From assembly GCA_041488095.1 (NCBI GenBank), contig JBGPOP010000002.1, forward strand, positions 1-64,000: a stretch of DNA of 64,000 bases. Direction: 5' to 3'. Both the position numbers and the translations under genes were made by a program. Under the pieces are notes generated by a model. The model had not been told where the DNA came from and made no database searches. It saw nothing but the letters and a program-made list of their open reading frames with translations. Below, piece after piece: positions 25,833-36,343 of the stretch. The number at the start of each line of letters is the position of its first letter. Position 1 is the first letter of the stretch. Origin of the DNA: DASYPQ01 sp041488095 (lineage in GTDB: Bacteria; Planctomycetota; UBA1135; GCA-002686595).

Positions 25833-26417
25833 TCAGGCCGGCTCGATCTCGAGGAGCGGCTCGCCCTGGTTGACATCGGCGCCGTCGGCGGCGAGGAAGC
25901 GGACGATCTTCGCGCGGCGCGGCAATCCGTCGCTGGCGCGGTAGGGGACATGGCTGAAGGTCTTCATCACCTCGATCAGCCCGACCGGCTGCCCGTCCTC
26001 GATCGTCCGTCCGGGAGAGACGAACGCGGACTCGCCGGGTGCCGGCCGGTGGTAGAAGCGCCCGGTCTGCGGCGAGCGCAGGACCAGCGCGCCGCCTCTT
26101 GCTTCCTTCGGAGCGGCAGCGCGCGCCGACGGCTGTTCCGGTTTCGCCGAGGCCGCGGGAGCGATCTCGTAGAGCACGTCGCCGAAGCCGACCGGCGCGT
26201 GGATGCGCTCCGGTGCCGGCGACGCGATCACGCCGCTCGCTCCCTCCGGAACGATCAGCGTCGCGGAGCGCCCGAGCCCGAGGATCGCACCGGCTGCCTG
26301 CCCGGGAGAGAGCTCGACGCCCTGCGCGAGCGCCCCGGTGAACACCCCGACGCCCGGCGCGAGGAGCTTCACGCACCCGCCCTCGCGGCGGATCAGCATC
26401 TCCACGGACTCGGCCAT
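25833..26417 (-). CDS. Biotin carboxyl carrier protein with two biotinyl-like domains
   Basis: 194-aa carrier that moves CO2 between biotin carboxylase and carboxyltransferase. The C-terminal domain (about 110-194) has GLIEVMKTFSHVPYR; Lys152 within E-V-M-K is the biotin attachment site, a variant of the common EAMKM. The N-terminal part (about 15-88) has the same barrel-sandwich look (LLAPGVGVFTGALAQGVEL ... VGFGDVLYEIAP) but no target Lys, so it seems a degenerate copy. An Ala/Pro linker joins them. It follows the carboxyltransferase by 13 bp and precedes acpS by 4 bp. Substrate is set by the partner, not by this protein. Confidence 0.87.
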   Translation of the reverse strand: MAESVEMLIRREGGCVKLLAPGVGVFTGALAQGVELSPGQAAGAILGLGRSATLIVPEGASGVIASPAPERIHAPVGFGDVLYEIAPAASAKPEQPSARAAAPKEARGGALVLRSPQTGRFYHRPAPGESAFVSPGRTIEDGQPVGLIEVMKTFSHVPYRASDGLPRRAKIVRFLAADGADVNQGEPLLEIEPA

Positions 26418-26430
26418 CGTCGCGCCTCCC

Positions 26431-28158
<1,728 letters not shown>

Positions 28159-28160
28159 GC

Positions 28161-29561
28161 TCAGCCTCTCGCTTTTCCGGCGATCTTCGTCGCGCCGCTG
28201 TGCGCGGCGGGGGCGGCATCCCACCCGGGGATCCGCGACGTATCGTACTCGCCGCTTCGGAACTCCTCGCTGACGAGCACCTCGAGGAAGAGCGGGATCG
28301 TCGTGGCGACCCCTTCGATCCGCGCCGACGCCAAGGCTCGCAGCATCGTCTCGATCGCGCCCGTCCGCGTCGGCGCGTGCGCGATCACCTTGGCGATCAG
28401 CGAGTCGTAGTACGGCGGCACCGAGCCCCCGGCCGCGAGGTGCGTGTCGACGCGCACGCTGCCCGGACCCTTGTCCCTCGGGATCTCGAACGTCGCGAGC
28501 TTCCCGGGCGAGGGCCTGAACCCGTTCGCCGGATCCTCGGCGTTGATCCGGCACTCGATCGCGTGCCCGCGCGGAGCCAGGCGCGTCTGCTCGAGACCCA
28601 GGCGCTCGTTCGCCGCGATCTCGAGCTGCACCTTCACGATGTCGATCCCCGTGATCGCCTCCGTCACCGGATGCTCGACCTGCAGGCGCGCGTTCATCTC
28701 CATGAAGAACATCCGCCCCTCGGGGTCGCGCAGGAACTCGATCGTGCCCGCTCCGCGGGATCCGATCGCCGCGGCCGCGCGCGCCGCGGAGGCTCCGAGC
28801 TGCGCGCGCTCCTCCCGCGACAGCGCCGGGCTCGGGCTCTCCTCGAGGAGCTTCTGGTGGTTCCTCTGGATCGAGCACTCGCGCTCGAACAGGTGCACCG
28901 CCTTCCCGAAGCGGTCGGCGAGCACCTGCACCTCGATGTGCCGTCCGCCCTCGAGGTAGCGCTCGAGGTAGAGCCTCCCGTCCCCGAACGCCGCCTCCGC
29001 CTCCGCGGTCGCCGCCGCGAACGCCTCGGAGAGCTCGCGCGCGTCGCTGCAGCGCCGCATGCCGCGTCCGCCGCCGCCCGCGTCGGCCTTGAGGATCACC
29101 GGGTAGCCGATCCCGCCGGCCTTCTCGAGCGCTTCGTCGACGCCCGAGAGAAGTCCCTCGGATCCGGGGATCACGGAGAGCCCCGCCCTGCGCATCGCGC
29201 CCTTCGCCGGCGTCTTCAGGCCCATGAGCCTCATCACGCCCGGCGTCGGCCCGACGAAGGTGACCCCGTGCTGCTCGCACAGCGCCGCGAAGCGCGAATT
29301 CTCCGCCAGGAATCCCCAACCCGGGTGCAGCGCGCTGCACCCGCTCTGCACCGCGGCCTGGACGATGCGCTCCGCCTGCAGGTAGCTCTCGCGCGCCGAC
29401 GGACCCCCGACGCACACGACCTCCTCCATGCCCGCCAGCCAGCCTGCGCCGAGGTCGGCCTGGCTCGCGATCCCGACCGGCACGATCGACAGCTCGCGGG
29501 CTGTACGCGCGATGCGCACCGCGACCTCGCCGCGGTTGGCGACCAGGAGCCTCTTAAACAT
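28161..29561 (-). CDS. accC: Biotin carboxylase
   Basis: ATP-dependent carboxylation of the biotin carrier; 466 aa, ATP-grasp fold. MFKRLLVANRGEVAVRIA opens the N domain; SALHPGWGFLAENSRFA, the glycine-rich lid ILKADAGGGGRGM (about 162), HIEVQVLADRFG, ECSIQRNHQKLLEE, and MEMNARLQVEHPVTE (about 290) cover the ATP and bicarbonate sites. The C domain has PGKLATFEIP and VPPYYDSLIAKVI. Start ATG 29561 is adjacent to the family start; an ATG 36 bp upstream is also in frame. It is the first gene of the carboxylase operon, divergent from the helical-repeat lipoprotein-like gene. Confidence 0.93.
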   Translation of the reverse strand: MFKRLLVANRGEVAVRIARTARELSIVPVGIASQADLGAGWLAGMEEVVCVGGPSARESYLQAERIVQAAVQSGCSALHPGWGFLAENSRFAALCEQHGVTFVGPTPGVMRLMGLKTPAKGAMRRAGLSVIPGSEGLLSGVDEALEKAGGIGYPVILKADAGGGGRGMRRCSDARELSEAFAAATAEAEAAFGDGRLYLERYLEGGRHIEVQVLADRFGKAVHLFERECSIQRNHQKLLEESPSPALSREERAQLGASAARAAAAIGSRGAGTIEFLRDPEGRMFFMEMNARLQVEHPVTEAITGIDIVKVQLEIAANERLGLEQTRLAPRGHAIECRINAEDPANGFRPSPGKLATFEIPRDKGPGSVRVDTHLAAGGSVPPYYDSLIAKVIAHAPTRTGAIETMLRALASARIEGVATTIPLFLEVLVSEEFRSGEYDTSRIPGWDAAPAAHSGATKIAGKARG

Positions 29562-29666
29562 GGGTGGGTGCGGGCGCGAAGGATGCGAGGGTTCCATACG
29601 AGGCCCGGCGGCGCAAGCGGACGCCGCGCGGGAGTCGCGTCGCAGGGCGCGCTAGGCTGGTCCTCG

Positions 29667-31709
29667 ATGTGGTTCCTCGTCCCGTGCCTCGCGCTCCTCC
29701 CCGCGCCGGGAGGCGACCTCCGCGCCCGGCTCGGCGAGCTGCGCGCGGAGAGCGCGGCCGAGCGAGCGAGCGCGCAGCGCTGGCTCGCGCGCCATCTCGC
29801 GGAGAGCGACCTCGGCACGGTCCGCGAAGCGGCGATCGCCGGCGATGCGGAGGTGCGCCGGCGTCTCGCGCTGGCCTTGGCGGACGACGACGCGCGCATC
29901 GGCCTCGCCGTCGTGCTCGCGGCGGAGAAGGAGCCGCGTCCGGCCGAGGTCGGGCGCTCCGCCCTGTTCGAGATGATCGCGCGCTGGTGCCCGGGCTGGG
30001 GCCGGCCCGGCCTCTCGCGCAGCCAAGCGCTGGCGAGGCTCGCCGGCAAGTTCGACCGCCCGCTCCGGCTCGATCCGCGCTCGCAGGACGCCCGACTCGA
30101 TCTCGCGCTCGACCAGCTCGCGCGCTACGCCGCGGGCGCGCCTGCGCTGGTCCTCGACCCCGACCTCGCGCTCTCCGCTCATCCGCGCGAGCCTTCGAGC
30201 GGGATCGAAGGCACCTTCGACCACGCGCTCGACGAGCTCGTCCGCGTTCACCGGGCCGACCTCGAGGGCTTCGCGCTCCCCGACGCCCCTGGGTTCGGCC
30301 GTGAGGGGGATGCCCGACGCGATCCCGGAGGCTCGTCGCGCCCGTGGATCCGGGTTTGCCGCGCGGTCGCCGGGGCCCGCGAGAGCGCGGCCGAGCGCGT
30401 CATCGAATGGTGCCTCGGAATCGCGAGCGACGGCGATCCGGCGCGGCGCAGCGCGTGTGCACGCGCCCTCGCGGCGACGGGTTGGCCGGGCGGGATCGCC
30501 TGGCTCGAGCGCCGCTGGCTGGCGCAGAAGGACGAGGCGGCGCTCGACGGCGTCCTGCTCGCCGCGGGGAGGGGACAGGTCGCACCGTCGCTCGCTCTTC
30601 CTCAGGTCGAGCGCGCGATGTACGGGTTGCTGCACAGCGACGTCGAGAGCCAGCGCCGGGACTCCTCGCGCGCGGATGGGATCGCTCGGGCGATCGCCGC
30701 GGTCGGGCCGTGCGGGCCGCAGGGGGAGGACCTCTCCGCGATCGCGGTCGAGAACCTGGCCGGCCTCTCGCCGCGCGAGCAGTGGCTGCGGCTCGTCGCC
30801 CTGGAGGGGATGCGATCCTCCTCCCGTCCGGCTGCGGCCGCGGTCGACCTCCTGCTCGCCGCTCGCGGAGTGCCTGCGCCGGTCGTGTTCCAGGCCTTGC
30901 GTGCGCGCGCGGCGCTCCTTCCGCGAGCGGAGGATGCCCCCGCGATCGCGGATCCGCCGTCCCTGCTCGCGTGGGCCGACATCGCGGGCCGCGGCGGCGA
31001 GTGCACGCGCCTCTTCCTGGAGCTCGGAGTCGAGCCTCCGGCCGCGCGCGAAACGCCGGCGGGCGAGGCGGCTCGCCCCGCCTCGCTGCGGCTCGCGGAG
31101 CTGGAGTGGATCTTCTTCGGCGGGAAAGTCCCCGCCGCAGCACGGCGACTCCTGCTCCTCTCGAACCCGGTCGAGCGCGGCGGCCTCGGTTTGGAGGCCC
31201 TCGCGGACCGGACGCGGGTGTGGGTGCGGCAGGGCGCGCGGCCGCGCTTCGAGGAGGCGATCGCCGCGGCTCGCGCCCTCGACGGCGCCGACGCCGAGCG
31301 GCTCGATCGACTCGAGGTCCTCTCCGGCGGCGGGAGCGAGGAGCTGCGCCGGCGATGGATCGAACAGTTGTCGCCCGCAGCGCGGACGCGGGAGGATCTC
31401 CTGTGTCTCGCGGCGCTCTCCTCCGCTCGGGAGGCGAGCGGTGCGCGCGACGCGCTGGCCCGCTCGCTCTCGGGCACCGCAGCTCTAGCCGATGCGATCG
31501 CAGCTCTCGATCGGGCCATCGAGGACCTGCGCGCGGCTCGCAGGGAGGACGAGGAGCGGACCCTCGTCCTCGCCGTCCGTCAGCTCGTGCGCGAGGCCAC
31601 TCCGGATCTGCGCGTTCGCTTCCGGGTCGACGCGTGGCCACGGCGGACGTCGCCGGAGCTCCTGCGCCTCGCCGACCTCGATCGCGCCCTCGAGCGTTCC
31701 GGCCTGTGA
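29667..31709 (+). CDS. Exported helical-repeat protein of unknown function
   Basis: 680 aa from ATG 29667. A short signal (MWFLVPCLALLPAPGG) is followed by an almost wholly helical, Ala/Arg/Leu-rich protein. The first part reads like HEAT repeats (RAESAAERASAQRWLARHL, AGDAEVRRRLALALADDDA). An insert near 160-215 holds aspartate-rich segments. No catalytic motif is seen. Similar large repeat proteins of unknown role are common in Planctomycetota. It stands 94 bp upstream of the CpsD-like ATPase on the same strand. Confidence 0.7.
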   Translation: MWFLVPCLALLPAPGGDLRARLGELRAESAAERASAQRWLARHLAESDLGTVREAAIAGDAEVRRRLALALADDDARIGLAVVLAAEKEPRPAEVGRSALFEMIARWCPGWGRPGLSRSQALARLAGKFDRPLRLDPRSQDARLDLALDQLARYAAGAPALVLDPDLALSAHPREPSSGIEGTFDHALDELVRVHRADLEGFALPDAPGFGREGDARRDPGGSSRPWIRVCRAVAGARESAAERVIEWCLGIASDGDPARRSACARALAATGWPGGIAWLERRWLAQKDEAALDGVLLAAGRGQVAPSLALPQVERAMYGLLHSDVESQRRDSSRADGIARAIAAVGPCGPQGEDLSAIAVENLAGLSPREQWLRLVALEGMRSSSRPAAAAVDLLLAARGVPAPVVFQALRARAALLPRAEDAPAIADPPSLLAWADIAGRGGECTRLFLELGVEPPAARETPAGEAARPASLRLAELEWIFFGGKVPAAARRLLLLSNPVERGGLGLEALADRTRVWVRQGARPRFEEAIAAARALDGADAERLDRLEVLSGGGSEELRRRWIEQLSPAARTREDLLCLAALSSAREASGARDALARSLSGTAALADAIAALDRAIEDLRAARREDEERTLVLAVRQLVREATPDLRVRFRVDAWPRRTSPELLRLADLDRALERSGL

Positions 31710-31739
31710 TCCCGCAGGTTTCGAGGCGCTTCTCGGCGT

Positions 31740-31794
31740 ATCCGACGCGTCGGGACCCGGCCGTCGAATTGGCTTGGGTCTACCATCCGACGCG
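31740..31794. promoter_or_regulatory. Palindrome and repeat upstream of CpsD-like ATPase
   Basis: A perfect 12-bp palindrome CCGACGCGTCGG lies at 31742-31753. Its core ATCCGACGCG (31740-31749) recurs directly at 31785-31794, 10 bp before the ATPase start. Such a pair is typical of an operator with two half-sites, but the base pairs are GC-rich and chance cannot be excluded. Confidence 0.3.
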
Positions 31795-31803
31795 CCGATA
31801 CGC

Positions 31804-32580
31804 ATGATGGATTCCGCACCGCCCGAGGACCTCCCGATGCCGCCGTTCCTGACGAAGGGCTCCGACCCCGAACCGCTCCAGCCCGCCGATCCCGATGAGG
31901 CGCGCGGGATCCCGATCACGAGCGAGGAGCTCGCCATGATCGCCCACCCGCGCAGCCAGATCGCGGAGCAGTTCCGCGTGCTCCGCAACTCGATCGTCAC
32001 GCTCAACCCCGAGGGTGCGCCGCGGACGATCGTCGTGACGAGCGCGCTGCGGGGCGAGGGGAAGACGGTCGCGACGCTCAACCTGGCCCTGGCCATGTCG
32101 GAGCAGGCGCGCACGCAGGTCCTGGTCGTCGACGCCGATCTGCACAGCCCCTCGGTCGAGCGCTACCTCGGGTTGCCGCGACGTCAGGGGATGTCGGAGC
32201 TCTTGCGCGGGGAGTGCTCGCTCGACCGGGCGATCCGGGTGACGTCCGTGCCGGGCCTCTCGGTCGTCGGCGCGGGCGCGCTGCCCAAGAACCCGTCCGT
32301 GCTGCTCGCCTCGGAGCGCATGAAGAACCTGATCGGCTCCTTCAAGCAGCGCTCCAGCTACATCCTCCTCGACACACCCGAGGCGATGACGATCAGCGAC
32401 GCGAGCCTGCTCGGGGCGCTCGCGGACGGGATCCTGCTCGTCGTGCGCCTGGGCTCGACGCCCAGGCACTACGTCGAGCAGACGCACAACCTGCTCGAGG
32501 CGATGGGCGGGAACGTGCTCGGCACGTGCCTGACGGGAGCGAACGAGGTCGACACGGCCTCACGCTACGCCAGGCGCTAG
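31804..32580 (+). CDS. CpsD/CapB-family tyrosine-kinase-like ATPase
   Basis: 258 aa. P-loop ATPase of the BY-kinase/MinD superfamily, normally regulating exopolysaccharide assembly. IAEQFRVLRNSIVTL is the typical BY-kinase lead-in; VVTSALRGEGKTVATLNLALAM is the Walker A, VLVVDADLHSPSVERYLGL the Walker A', and YILLDTPEAMTISDASLLG the Walker B. The C terminus (DTASRYARR) lacks a Tyr cluster for autophosphorylation and the transmembrane Wzz part is absent, so this is the cytoplasmic half or a paralogue with another role. No polysaccharide genes lie nearby. Start ATG 31804, with a second ATG three bases later. Confidence 0.85.
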   Translation: MMDSAPPEDLPMPPFLTKGSDPEPLQPADPDEARGIPITSEELAMIAHPRSQIAEQFRVLRNSIVTLNPEGAPRTIVVTSALRGEGKTVATLNLALAMSEQARTQVLVVDADLHSPSVERYLGLPRRQGMSELLRGECSLDRAIRVTSVPGLSVVGAGALPKNPSVLLASERMKNLIGSFKQRSSYILLDTPEAMTISDASLLGALADGILLVVRLGSTPRHYVEQTHNLLEAMGGNVLGTCLTGANEVDTASRYARR

Positions 32581-32602
32581 CGCGGCCTGCTCGGGTCGGG
32601 CC

Positions 32603-33442
32603 CTAGTCCGGGAAGAGCAGTCGCTGGATCGACCCGCGCGCGGGTCTTTCCGCCCCGCGCCCGCTTCGCAGCGGCTTCCCCGTCCTCGCCGAGCGGATCA
32701 ACGCGTCGATGTGGCGTCGCTCCCAGGCCAGGGCGCGCTCGAGATCGCGGTAGGCCCGCTCGCGCCCCCGGAAGGCTTCGCCGTGGCGGACCCAGCGGCC
32801 GTCCCGGCCCCGAACCGGTGGGTGGACGGCATGCAGGAACTCGTGGAACAGGACGTAGCGCACGAACCAATCGGGCACAGCCGGCTGATCGAGCGCGGGA
32901 TGGATCCGGACGATGGCGACATCGGCGTCGTAGCTGCCGAGGCGCATCCCGCGGCGCGTTCGACGGCTGCTCGTACGGCCCCAGGTCATCCGGGGTGCGG
33001 GGCGGCCCTCCCCGAAGTCCTCCCGCAGATCGCTCGCGAAGAGCTCGTCGGCGATCCGTCCCAGGTCGTGGTGGCATCCGCGCCTCTCGAGGGCCGCATC
33101 CGGGATCGCGGGAGAGGGCAGCTTCGCCAAGGCGTCGGAGATCCAGCTCTCGAGCACCGCGCGGGACGGTCCAGCGCCGCGACCCGCGCGCAGGAGATCC
33201 GCGACCGCCGTGCGCACGTCGATCGGCGCGGCGGCGAACATCGAATGCAGACGGACCAGCCAAGCCACGGATCCTTCGAAGGCAGCCTCCGTGCGCCGGA
33301 GGCGCGGGCGCCGGGCCTGGAGCGGGTTCGTGCGCGACCGGCCGTAGGCGACTCGCACGCGGCGCGAGAGCCGCGCCGACAGGAACTCCTCCCAGTCGCC
33401 GGGCGAGAGAGGCGGAACGGGCCTGGCCGGGCCGGCGCTCAC
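32603..33442 (-). CDS. SprT-like metallopeptidase-domain protein
   Basis: 279 aa from GTG 33442. The C-terminal half has YVLFHEFLHAVHPP with an H-E-x-x-H zinc motif and a following RHGEAFRGRERAYRDLERAL, as in SprT-like/M78-type putative proteases. The N-terminal region (RLSRRVRVAYGRSRTNPL) resembles the short strand preceding SprT domains; an Arg-rich helical middle separates them. No export signal. The start codon shares bases with the stop of the upstream surface-protein gene (GTGA), so both are translated together. Substrate unknown. Confidence 0.75.
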   Translation of the reverse strand: MSAGPARPVPPLSPGDWEEFLSARLSRRVRVAYGRSRTNPLQARRPRLRRTEAAFEGSVAWLVRLHSMFAAAPIDVRTAVADLLRAGRGAGPSRAVLESWISDALAKLPSPAIPDAALERRGCHHDLGRIADELFASDLREDFGEGRPAPRMTWGRTSSRRTRRGMRLGSYDADVAIVRIHPALDQPAVPDWFVRYVLFHEFLHAVHPPVRGRDGRWVRHGEAFRGRERAYRDLERALAWERRHIDALIRSARTGKPLRSGRGAERPARGSIQRLLFPD

Positions 33443-35403
33443 TGGGTCAGCGTCATCTCGACGACGCTGGTGTTGTCCTCGGTGATCGTGACGGGCTTCT
33501 GGGAGTTCCTCACGTCCTGGAGCTGCTCGAAGGGATTGCCCTCCCCGCCGCTCGAGCGCGCCCCGGAGACCAGGTAGCGTCCAGGCGCGATGTTGGTGAT
33601 CAGGAACTTCCCGTCCGCTCCCGACTTGGCCCCGTAGCCCACGTCGATCCGGTTGTCGTCGGGGGTCACGTTGATCGTCCCGCCGACGAGCGGCTTGCCC
33701 GAGGGATCGAAGAGCGTCCCGCGCAGAGCACCTCCGTGGGAGAGGCGGATGTCGCCGAGGTTGTTCTCCTCGCCCTCGCTCACGGAGATGTCGTTGCGGA
33801 TGTAGCGCGTGAACCCGGCCGCGCGGATGTTCATCTGGTAGACCTCGGGCGTCAGGCCGCTCAGCACGAAGCGGCCGTCCTCGCCGCAGCGCACGTCGAG
33901 CAGGGTGACGTTGGACGGGAAGGCGCTCCCGAGCATCTGGCTGAAGGTGTCGTCGCTCCATTCCTTGTCGTGCGTCGTGATCCGCGCGCGCGGCACGGGC
34001 TTGCCCGTCGCGTCGACGACGCGGCCGGCGATCGATCCGCCCTTGGTGAGCCGCACGACGTTGCCGCTGGGGGCCTGGCCCCGGGCCACCGTGACCGACG
34101 CCGAGAAGCTGGGCGCGTAGCCGGGAGCCGAGGCTTCGATCAGGTAGTCGCCGGCCGGGATCCCGTTCATGCAGTACTCGCCCTTGGGATCGCTGAAGGA
34201 CTGGGTGAACTCGGTGGCCGAGCTGGGCACGCCCGGGCCGTTGTTCGTGCGCATACGGCAGGTGAAGTTCGTCATCGGCGCGCCGGTGGCCGCGTCGATC
34301 ACGTGGCCGCACACGTCCGCTTCCTTGAAGCCCTCGATGACCACGTTGTCGGTGCCGGTCCGGATGCGTGTCGCGCTGCCGTCGAAGCGGTACCCGCGAG
34401 CGCCGGTGATGATGTTGTATTCGCCGGGCGCGAGGTTCTCGAAGGTGAACTGGCCGTTCGCGTCCGAGGTCGTCTGCCCGCGACTGATCTGCGTCGTGTT
34501 GGCGAAGCCCAAGGCCTGCACGATCGCGCCCGGGATGCCCTTGGCCGCGCAGACGACCCGCCCGCGGATCATCTCGCCGATCTTGAGCTGGATGTCGCGC
34601 GGAGGAACCATCTCGTCGTTGGAGAAGGTCAAGCCGTTCAGCGTCAACGATCCATAGCCCGGCGCGGTGACGGTCAGCGTGCGCTGTCCCTTCGGCACGT
34701 TGGCGAAGACGTAGTAGCCCTGCTTGTCGCTCGTCGCCGTCATGCGGTCGGGCGGATCGTAGGCGGCGCCTTCGTACATCAGGCCGTCGAGCACGAGCGT
34801 CGCGCCGTCGACGTCGTTGCCGGCCTCGTCGCGCACGTGGCCTTGCAGCGTCGCGCCTTCGGCGAGCGTGATCGGCGGCTCCTCGAACGTGCCGCTCTCA
34901 CCGACGGCGACGCTGGGAAGCTCCTTGAGCGTGTACTTCGGGTGCTTGATCGTCAGCTTGTACCGGCTGCGCGGCTCCTTGTTGTGGAAGGCGAAGCGCC
35001 CCTGCGCGTCGGTCCGCACGGTCTCGTCCTGCGTCGTGTCGACCGGGTCGTTGACGAAGACGAGCTCGACGTAGGTCGAGAGCGCGACCGTGCAGCCGGG
35101 CAGCGTCTGGCCCTGGGGATTCTGGACCACGCCCGCCAGCGTGTTGTCGTACTGCCAGGTGCTCGAGCCGCTGGTCGCCCTGGCGCGTTCGCCGATGGAC
35201 TGTGCCGGCGCCGTGGCGCGATCGCCTCCGGCGTCGCCCTTCTCGAGGTTCGGGGACGTGGAAGGTGGAGTCGTGTCCGCGGTGTGGGTGATCGGAGGGG
35301 GAGCCTCCTCGGGGGAAGGCTTGTCTCGGAGAAAGCTCAGGACCCCGAAGAGGAGCGCCGCCAGCGCGGCGAGAACGAGCAGCAGGACGAGGAAGGGTCG
35401 CAT
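33439..35403 (-). CDS. Membrane-anchored carboxypeptidase-regulatory-like repeat protein
   Basis: 654 aa from ATG 35403 (MRPFLVLLLVLAALAALLFGVLSFL), one N-terminal membrane helix. After an acidic/Pro linker there are about six beta-sandwich repeats with the CarboxypepD_reg signature (LAGVVQNPQGQTLPGCTVAL, LQGHVRDEAGNDVDGATLVL, IRGRVVCAAKGIPGAIVQAL, VCGHVIDAATGAPMTNFTC, IAGRVVDATGKPVPRARIT, LRGTLFDPSGKPLVGGTINV). No enzyme motif. Probably projects from the cell surface. It is related in layout to the proteins at 23538-25451 and in the C-terminal part of 38528-41281. The 195-bp gap upstream (35404-35598) shows GC-rich hairpins only. Confidence 0.83.
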   Translation of the reverse strand: MRPFLVLLLVLAALAALLFGVLSFLRDKPSPEEAPPPITHTADTTPPSTSPNLEKGDAGGDRATAPAQSIGERARATSGSSTWQYDNTLAGVVQNPQGQTLPGCTVALSTYVELVFVNDPVDTTQDETVRTDAQGRFAFHNKEPRSRYKLTIKHPKYTLKELPSVAVGESGTFEEPPITLAEGATLQGHVRDEAGNDVDGATLVLDGLMYEGAAYDPPDRMTATSDKQGYYVFANVPKGQRTLTVTAPGYGSLTLNGLTFSNDEMVPPRDIQLKIGEMIRGRVVCAAKGIPGAIVQALGFANTTQISRGQTTSDANGQFTFENLAPGEYNIITGARGYRFDGSATRIRTGTDNVVIEGFKEADVCGHVIDAATGAPMTNFTCRMRTNNGPGVPSSATEFTQSFSDPKGEYCMNGIPAGDYLIEASAPGYAPSFSASVTVARGQAPSGNVVRLTKGGSIAGRVVDATGKPVPRARITTHDKEWSDDTFSQMLGSAFPSNVTLLDVRCGEDGRFVLSGLTPEVYQMNIRAAGFTRYIRNDISVSEGEENNLGDIRLSHGGALRGTLFDPSGKPLVGGTINVTPDDNRIDVGYGAKSGADGKFLITNIAPGRYLVSGARSSGGEGNPFEQLQDVRNSQKPVTITEDNTSVVEMTLTQ

Positions 35404-35598
35404 AGGCAATGGACGGGCTAGAGGCGGATCTGGATCCCTGGGGGCTGCGGCGGGTACTCGGGCATGTCCGGGTGGTTCCCGGGTGCCGAGCGGGTCCGGC
35501 GCGACCCGACAGGGACGACGGCGTGTCGGATGGCTTCCCGGAGGAGCGGTGATTCTAGCGGAGGGGGCCCGAAAAGTCCGCCCCCGGGGCGGGTGGCC

Positions 35599-36144
35599 TC
35601 AGGCCTTGGATGCGGTGGGCACGTTCTCCTGCTCGGGCTCGACCTCTCGGCCCGGCCAGAGCGATTCGAGGTAGAGCTGCCAGCCCAGGAAATAGGCGAA
35701 GAGGACCAGCTCGAAGTCGATGCGGCGGAAGACCTCGATCCGGCAGCTGCGGCGGAAGAGGGACGGAGCGATCCGCGCCATCTCGCCCGTCTTGGGCGCG
35801 ACCATGCGCCAGCCGGGGCGGAAGCCGGGCAAGGGCAGGAGGCGGTAGGGCTTGGTGCCGGTCGAGAGCACGATCTCGCGACCGACGAAGCTCCAGCGCA
35901 GCGAGGAGCCGAGCCATTCACGGCCCTCGGTCCACAGGGAGAACTGGCTGCGCACGATGCCCGGATCGCGGCGCAGCGCGATGACCTCGCCCTTCTCGGG
36001 TGTGTAGCGGCCGCGCACGATCAGGCCCTTGCCGTTGCGCTCGATCGAGAGCACGCCGAGCCGGCCCTCTCCACCGAGGATCTCGTGGCGCGTGTTCCAC
36101 AGTCCGCTGACACGGGTCGTGTAGGTCGCGATCGCTTCGGGCAT
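35599..36144 (-). CDS. Hypothetical protein
   Basis: 181 aa from ATG 36144. A beta-rich first part (STEVGxx-free; IERNGKGLIVRGRYTPEKGEV, FVGREIVLSTGTKPYRLL) leads to one hydrophobic stretch near residue 145-160 (ELVLFAYFLGWQLYLESLW). Layout recalls the LURP/scramblase-like beta-barrel families with a C-terminal helix, but no signature is strong enough to name one. Divergent from the YugP-type protease gene with a 199-bp intergenic region. Confidence 0.6.
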   Translation of the reverse strand: MPEAIATYTTRVSGLWNTRHEILGGEGRLGVLSIERNGKGLIVRGRYTPEKGEVIALRRDPGIVRSQFSLWTEGREWLGSSLRWSFVGREIVLSTGTKPYRLLPLPGFRPGWRMVAPKTGEMARIAPSLFRRSCRIEVFRRIDFELVLFAYFLGWQLYLESLWPGREVEPEQENVPTASKA

Positions 36145-36343
36145 GGCTGCGGGTGGGGGGCGCGTGGAGAAGCCCCGGAAGCATACCGCGTGGCAGCGCG
36201 GCCGCGCGCGGAGGAGAATGTGCCCGGGCGTCTTGCGTAGGCCGCCGTCCTGCGCGGGATCGGGATGAGCCTTCCCCGCTCCCATCCGCATCGGTGAGGG
36301 CGTATAGATAGCCCCTTCGGCAACCCACCCAAGGAGTCTCAAG

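Noticed and set aside
35404..35598. Possible short gene ending MPEYPPQPPGIQIRL
   Set aside because: Only 15 codons remain outside other genes, with no ribosome site or conservation evidence.
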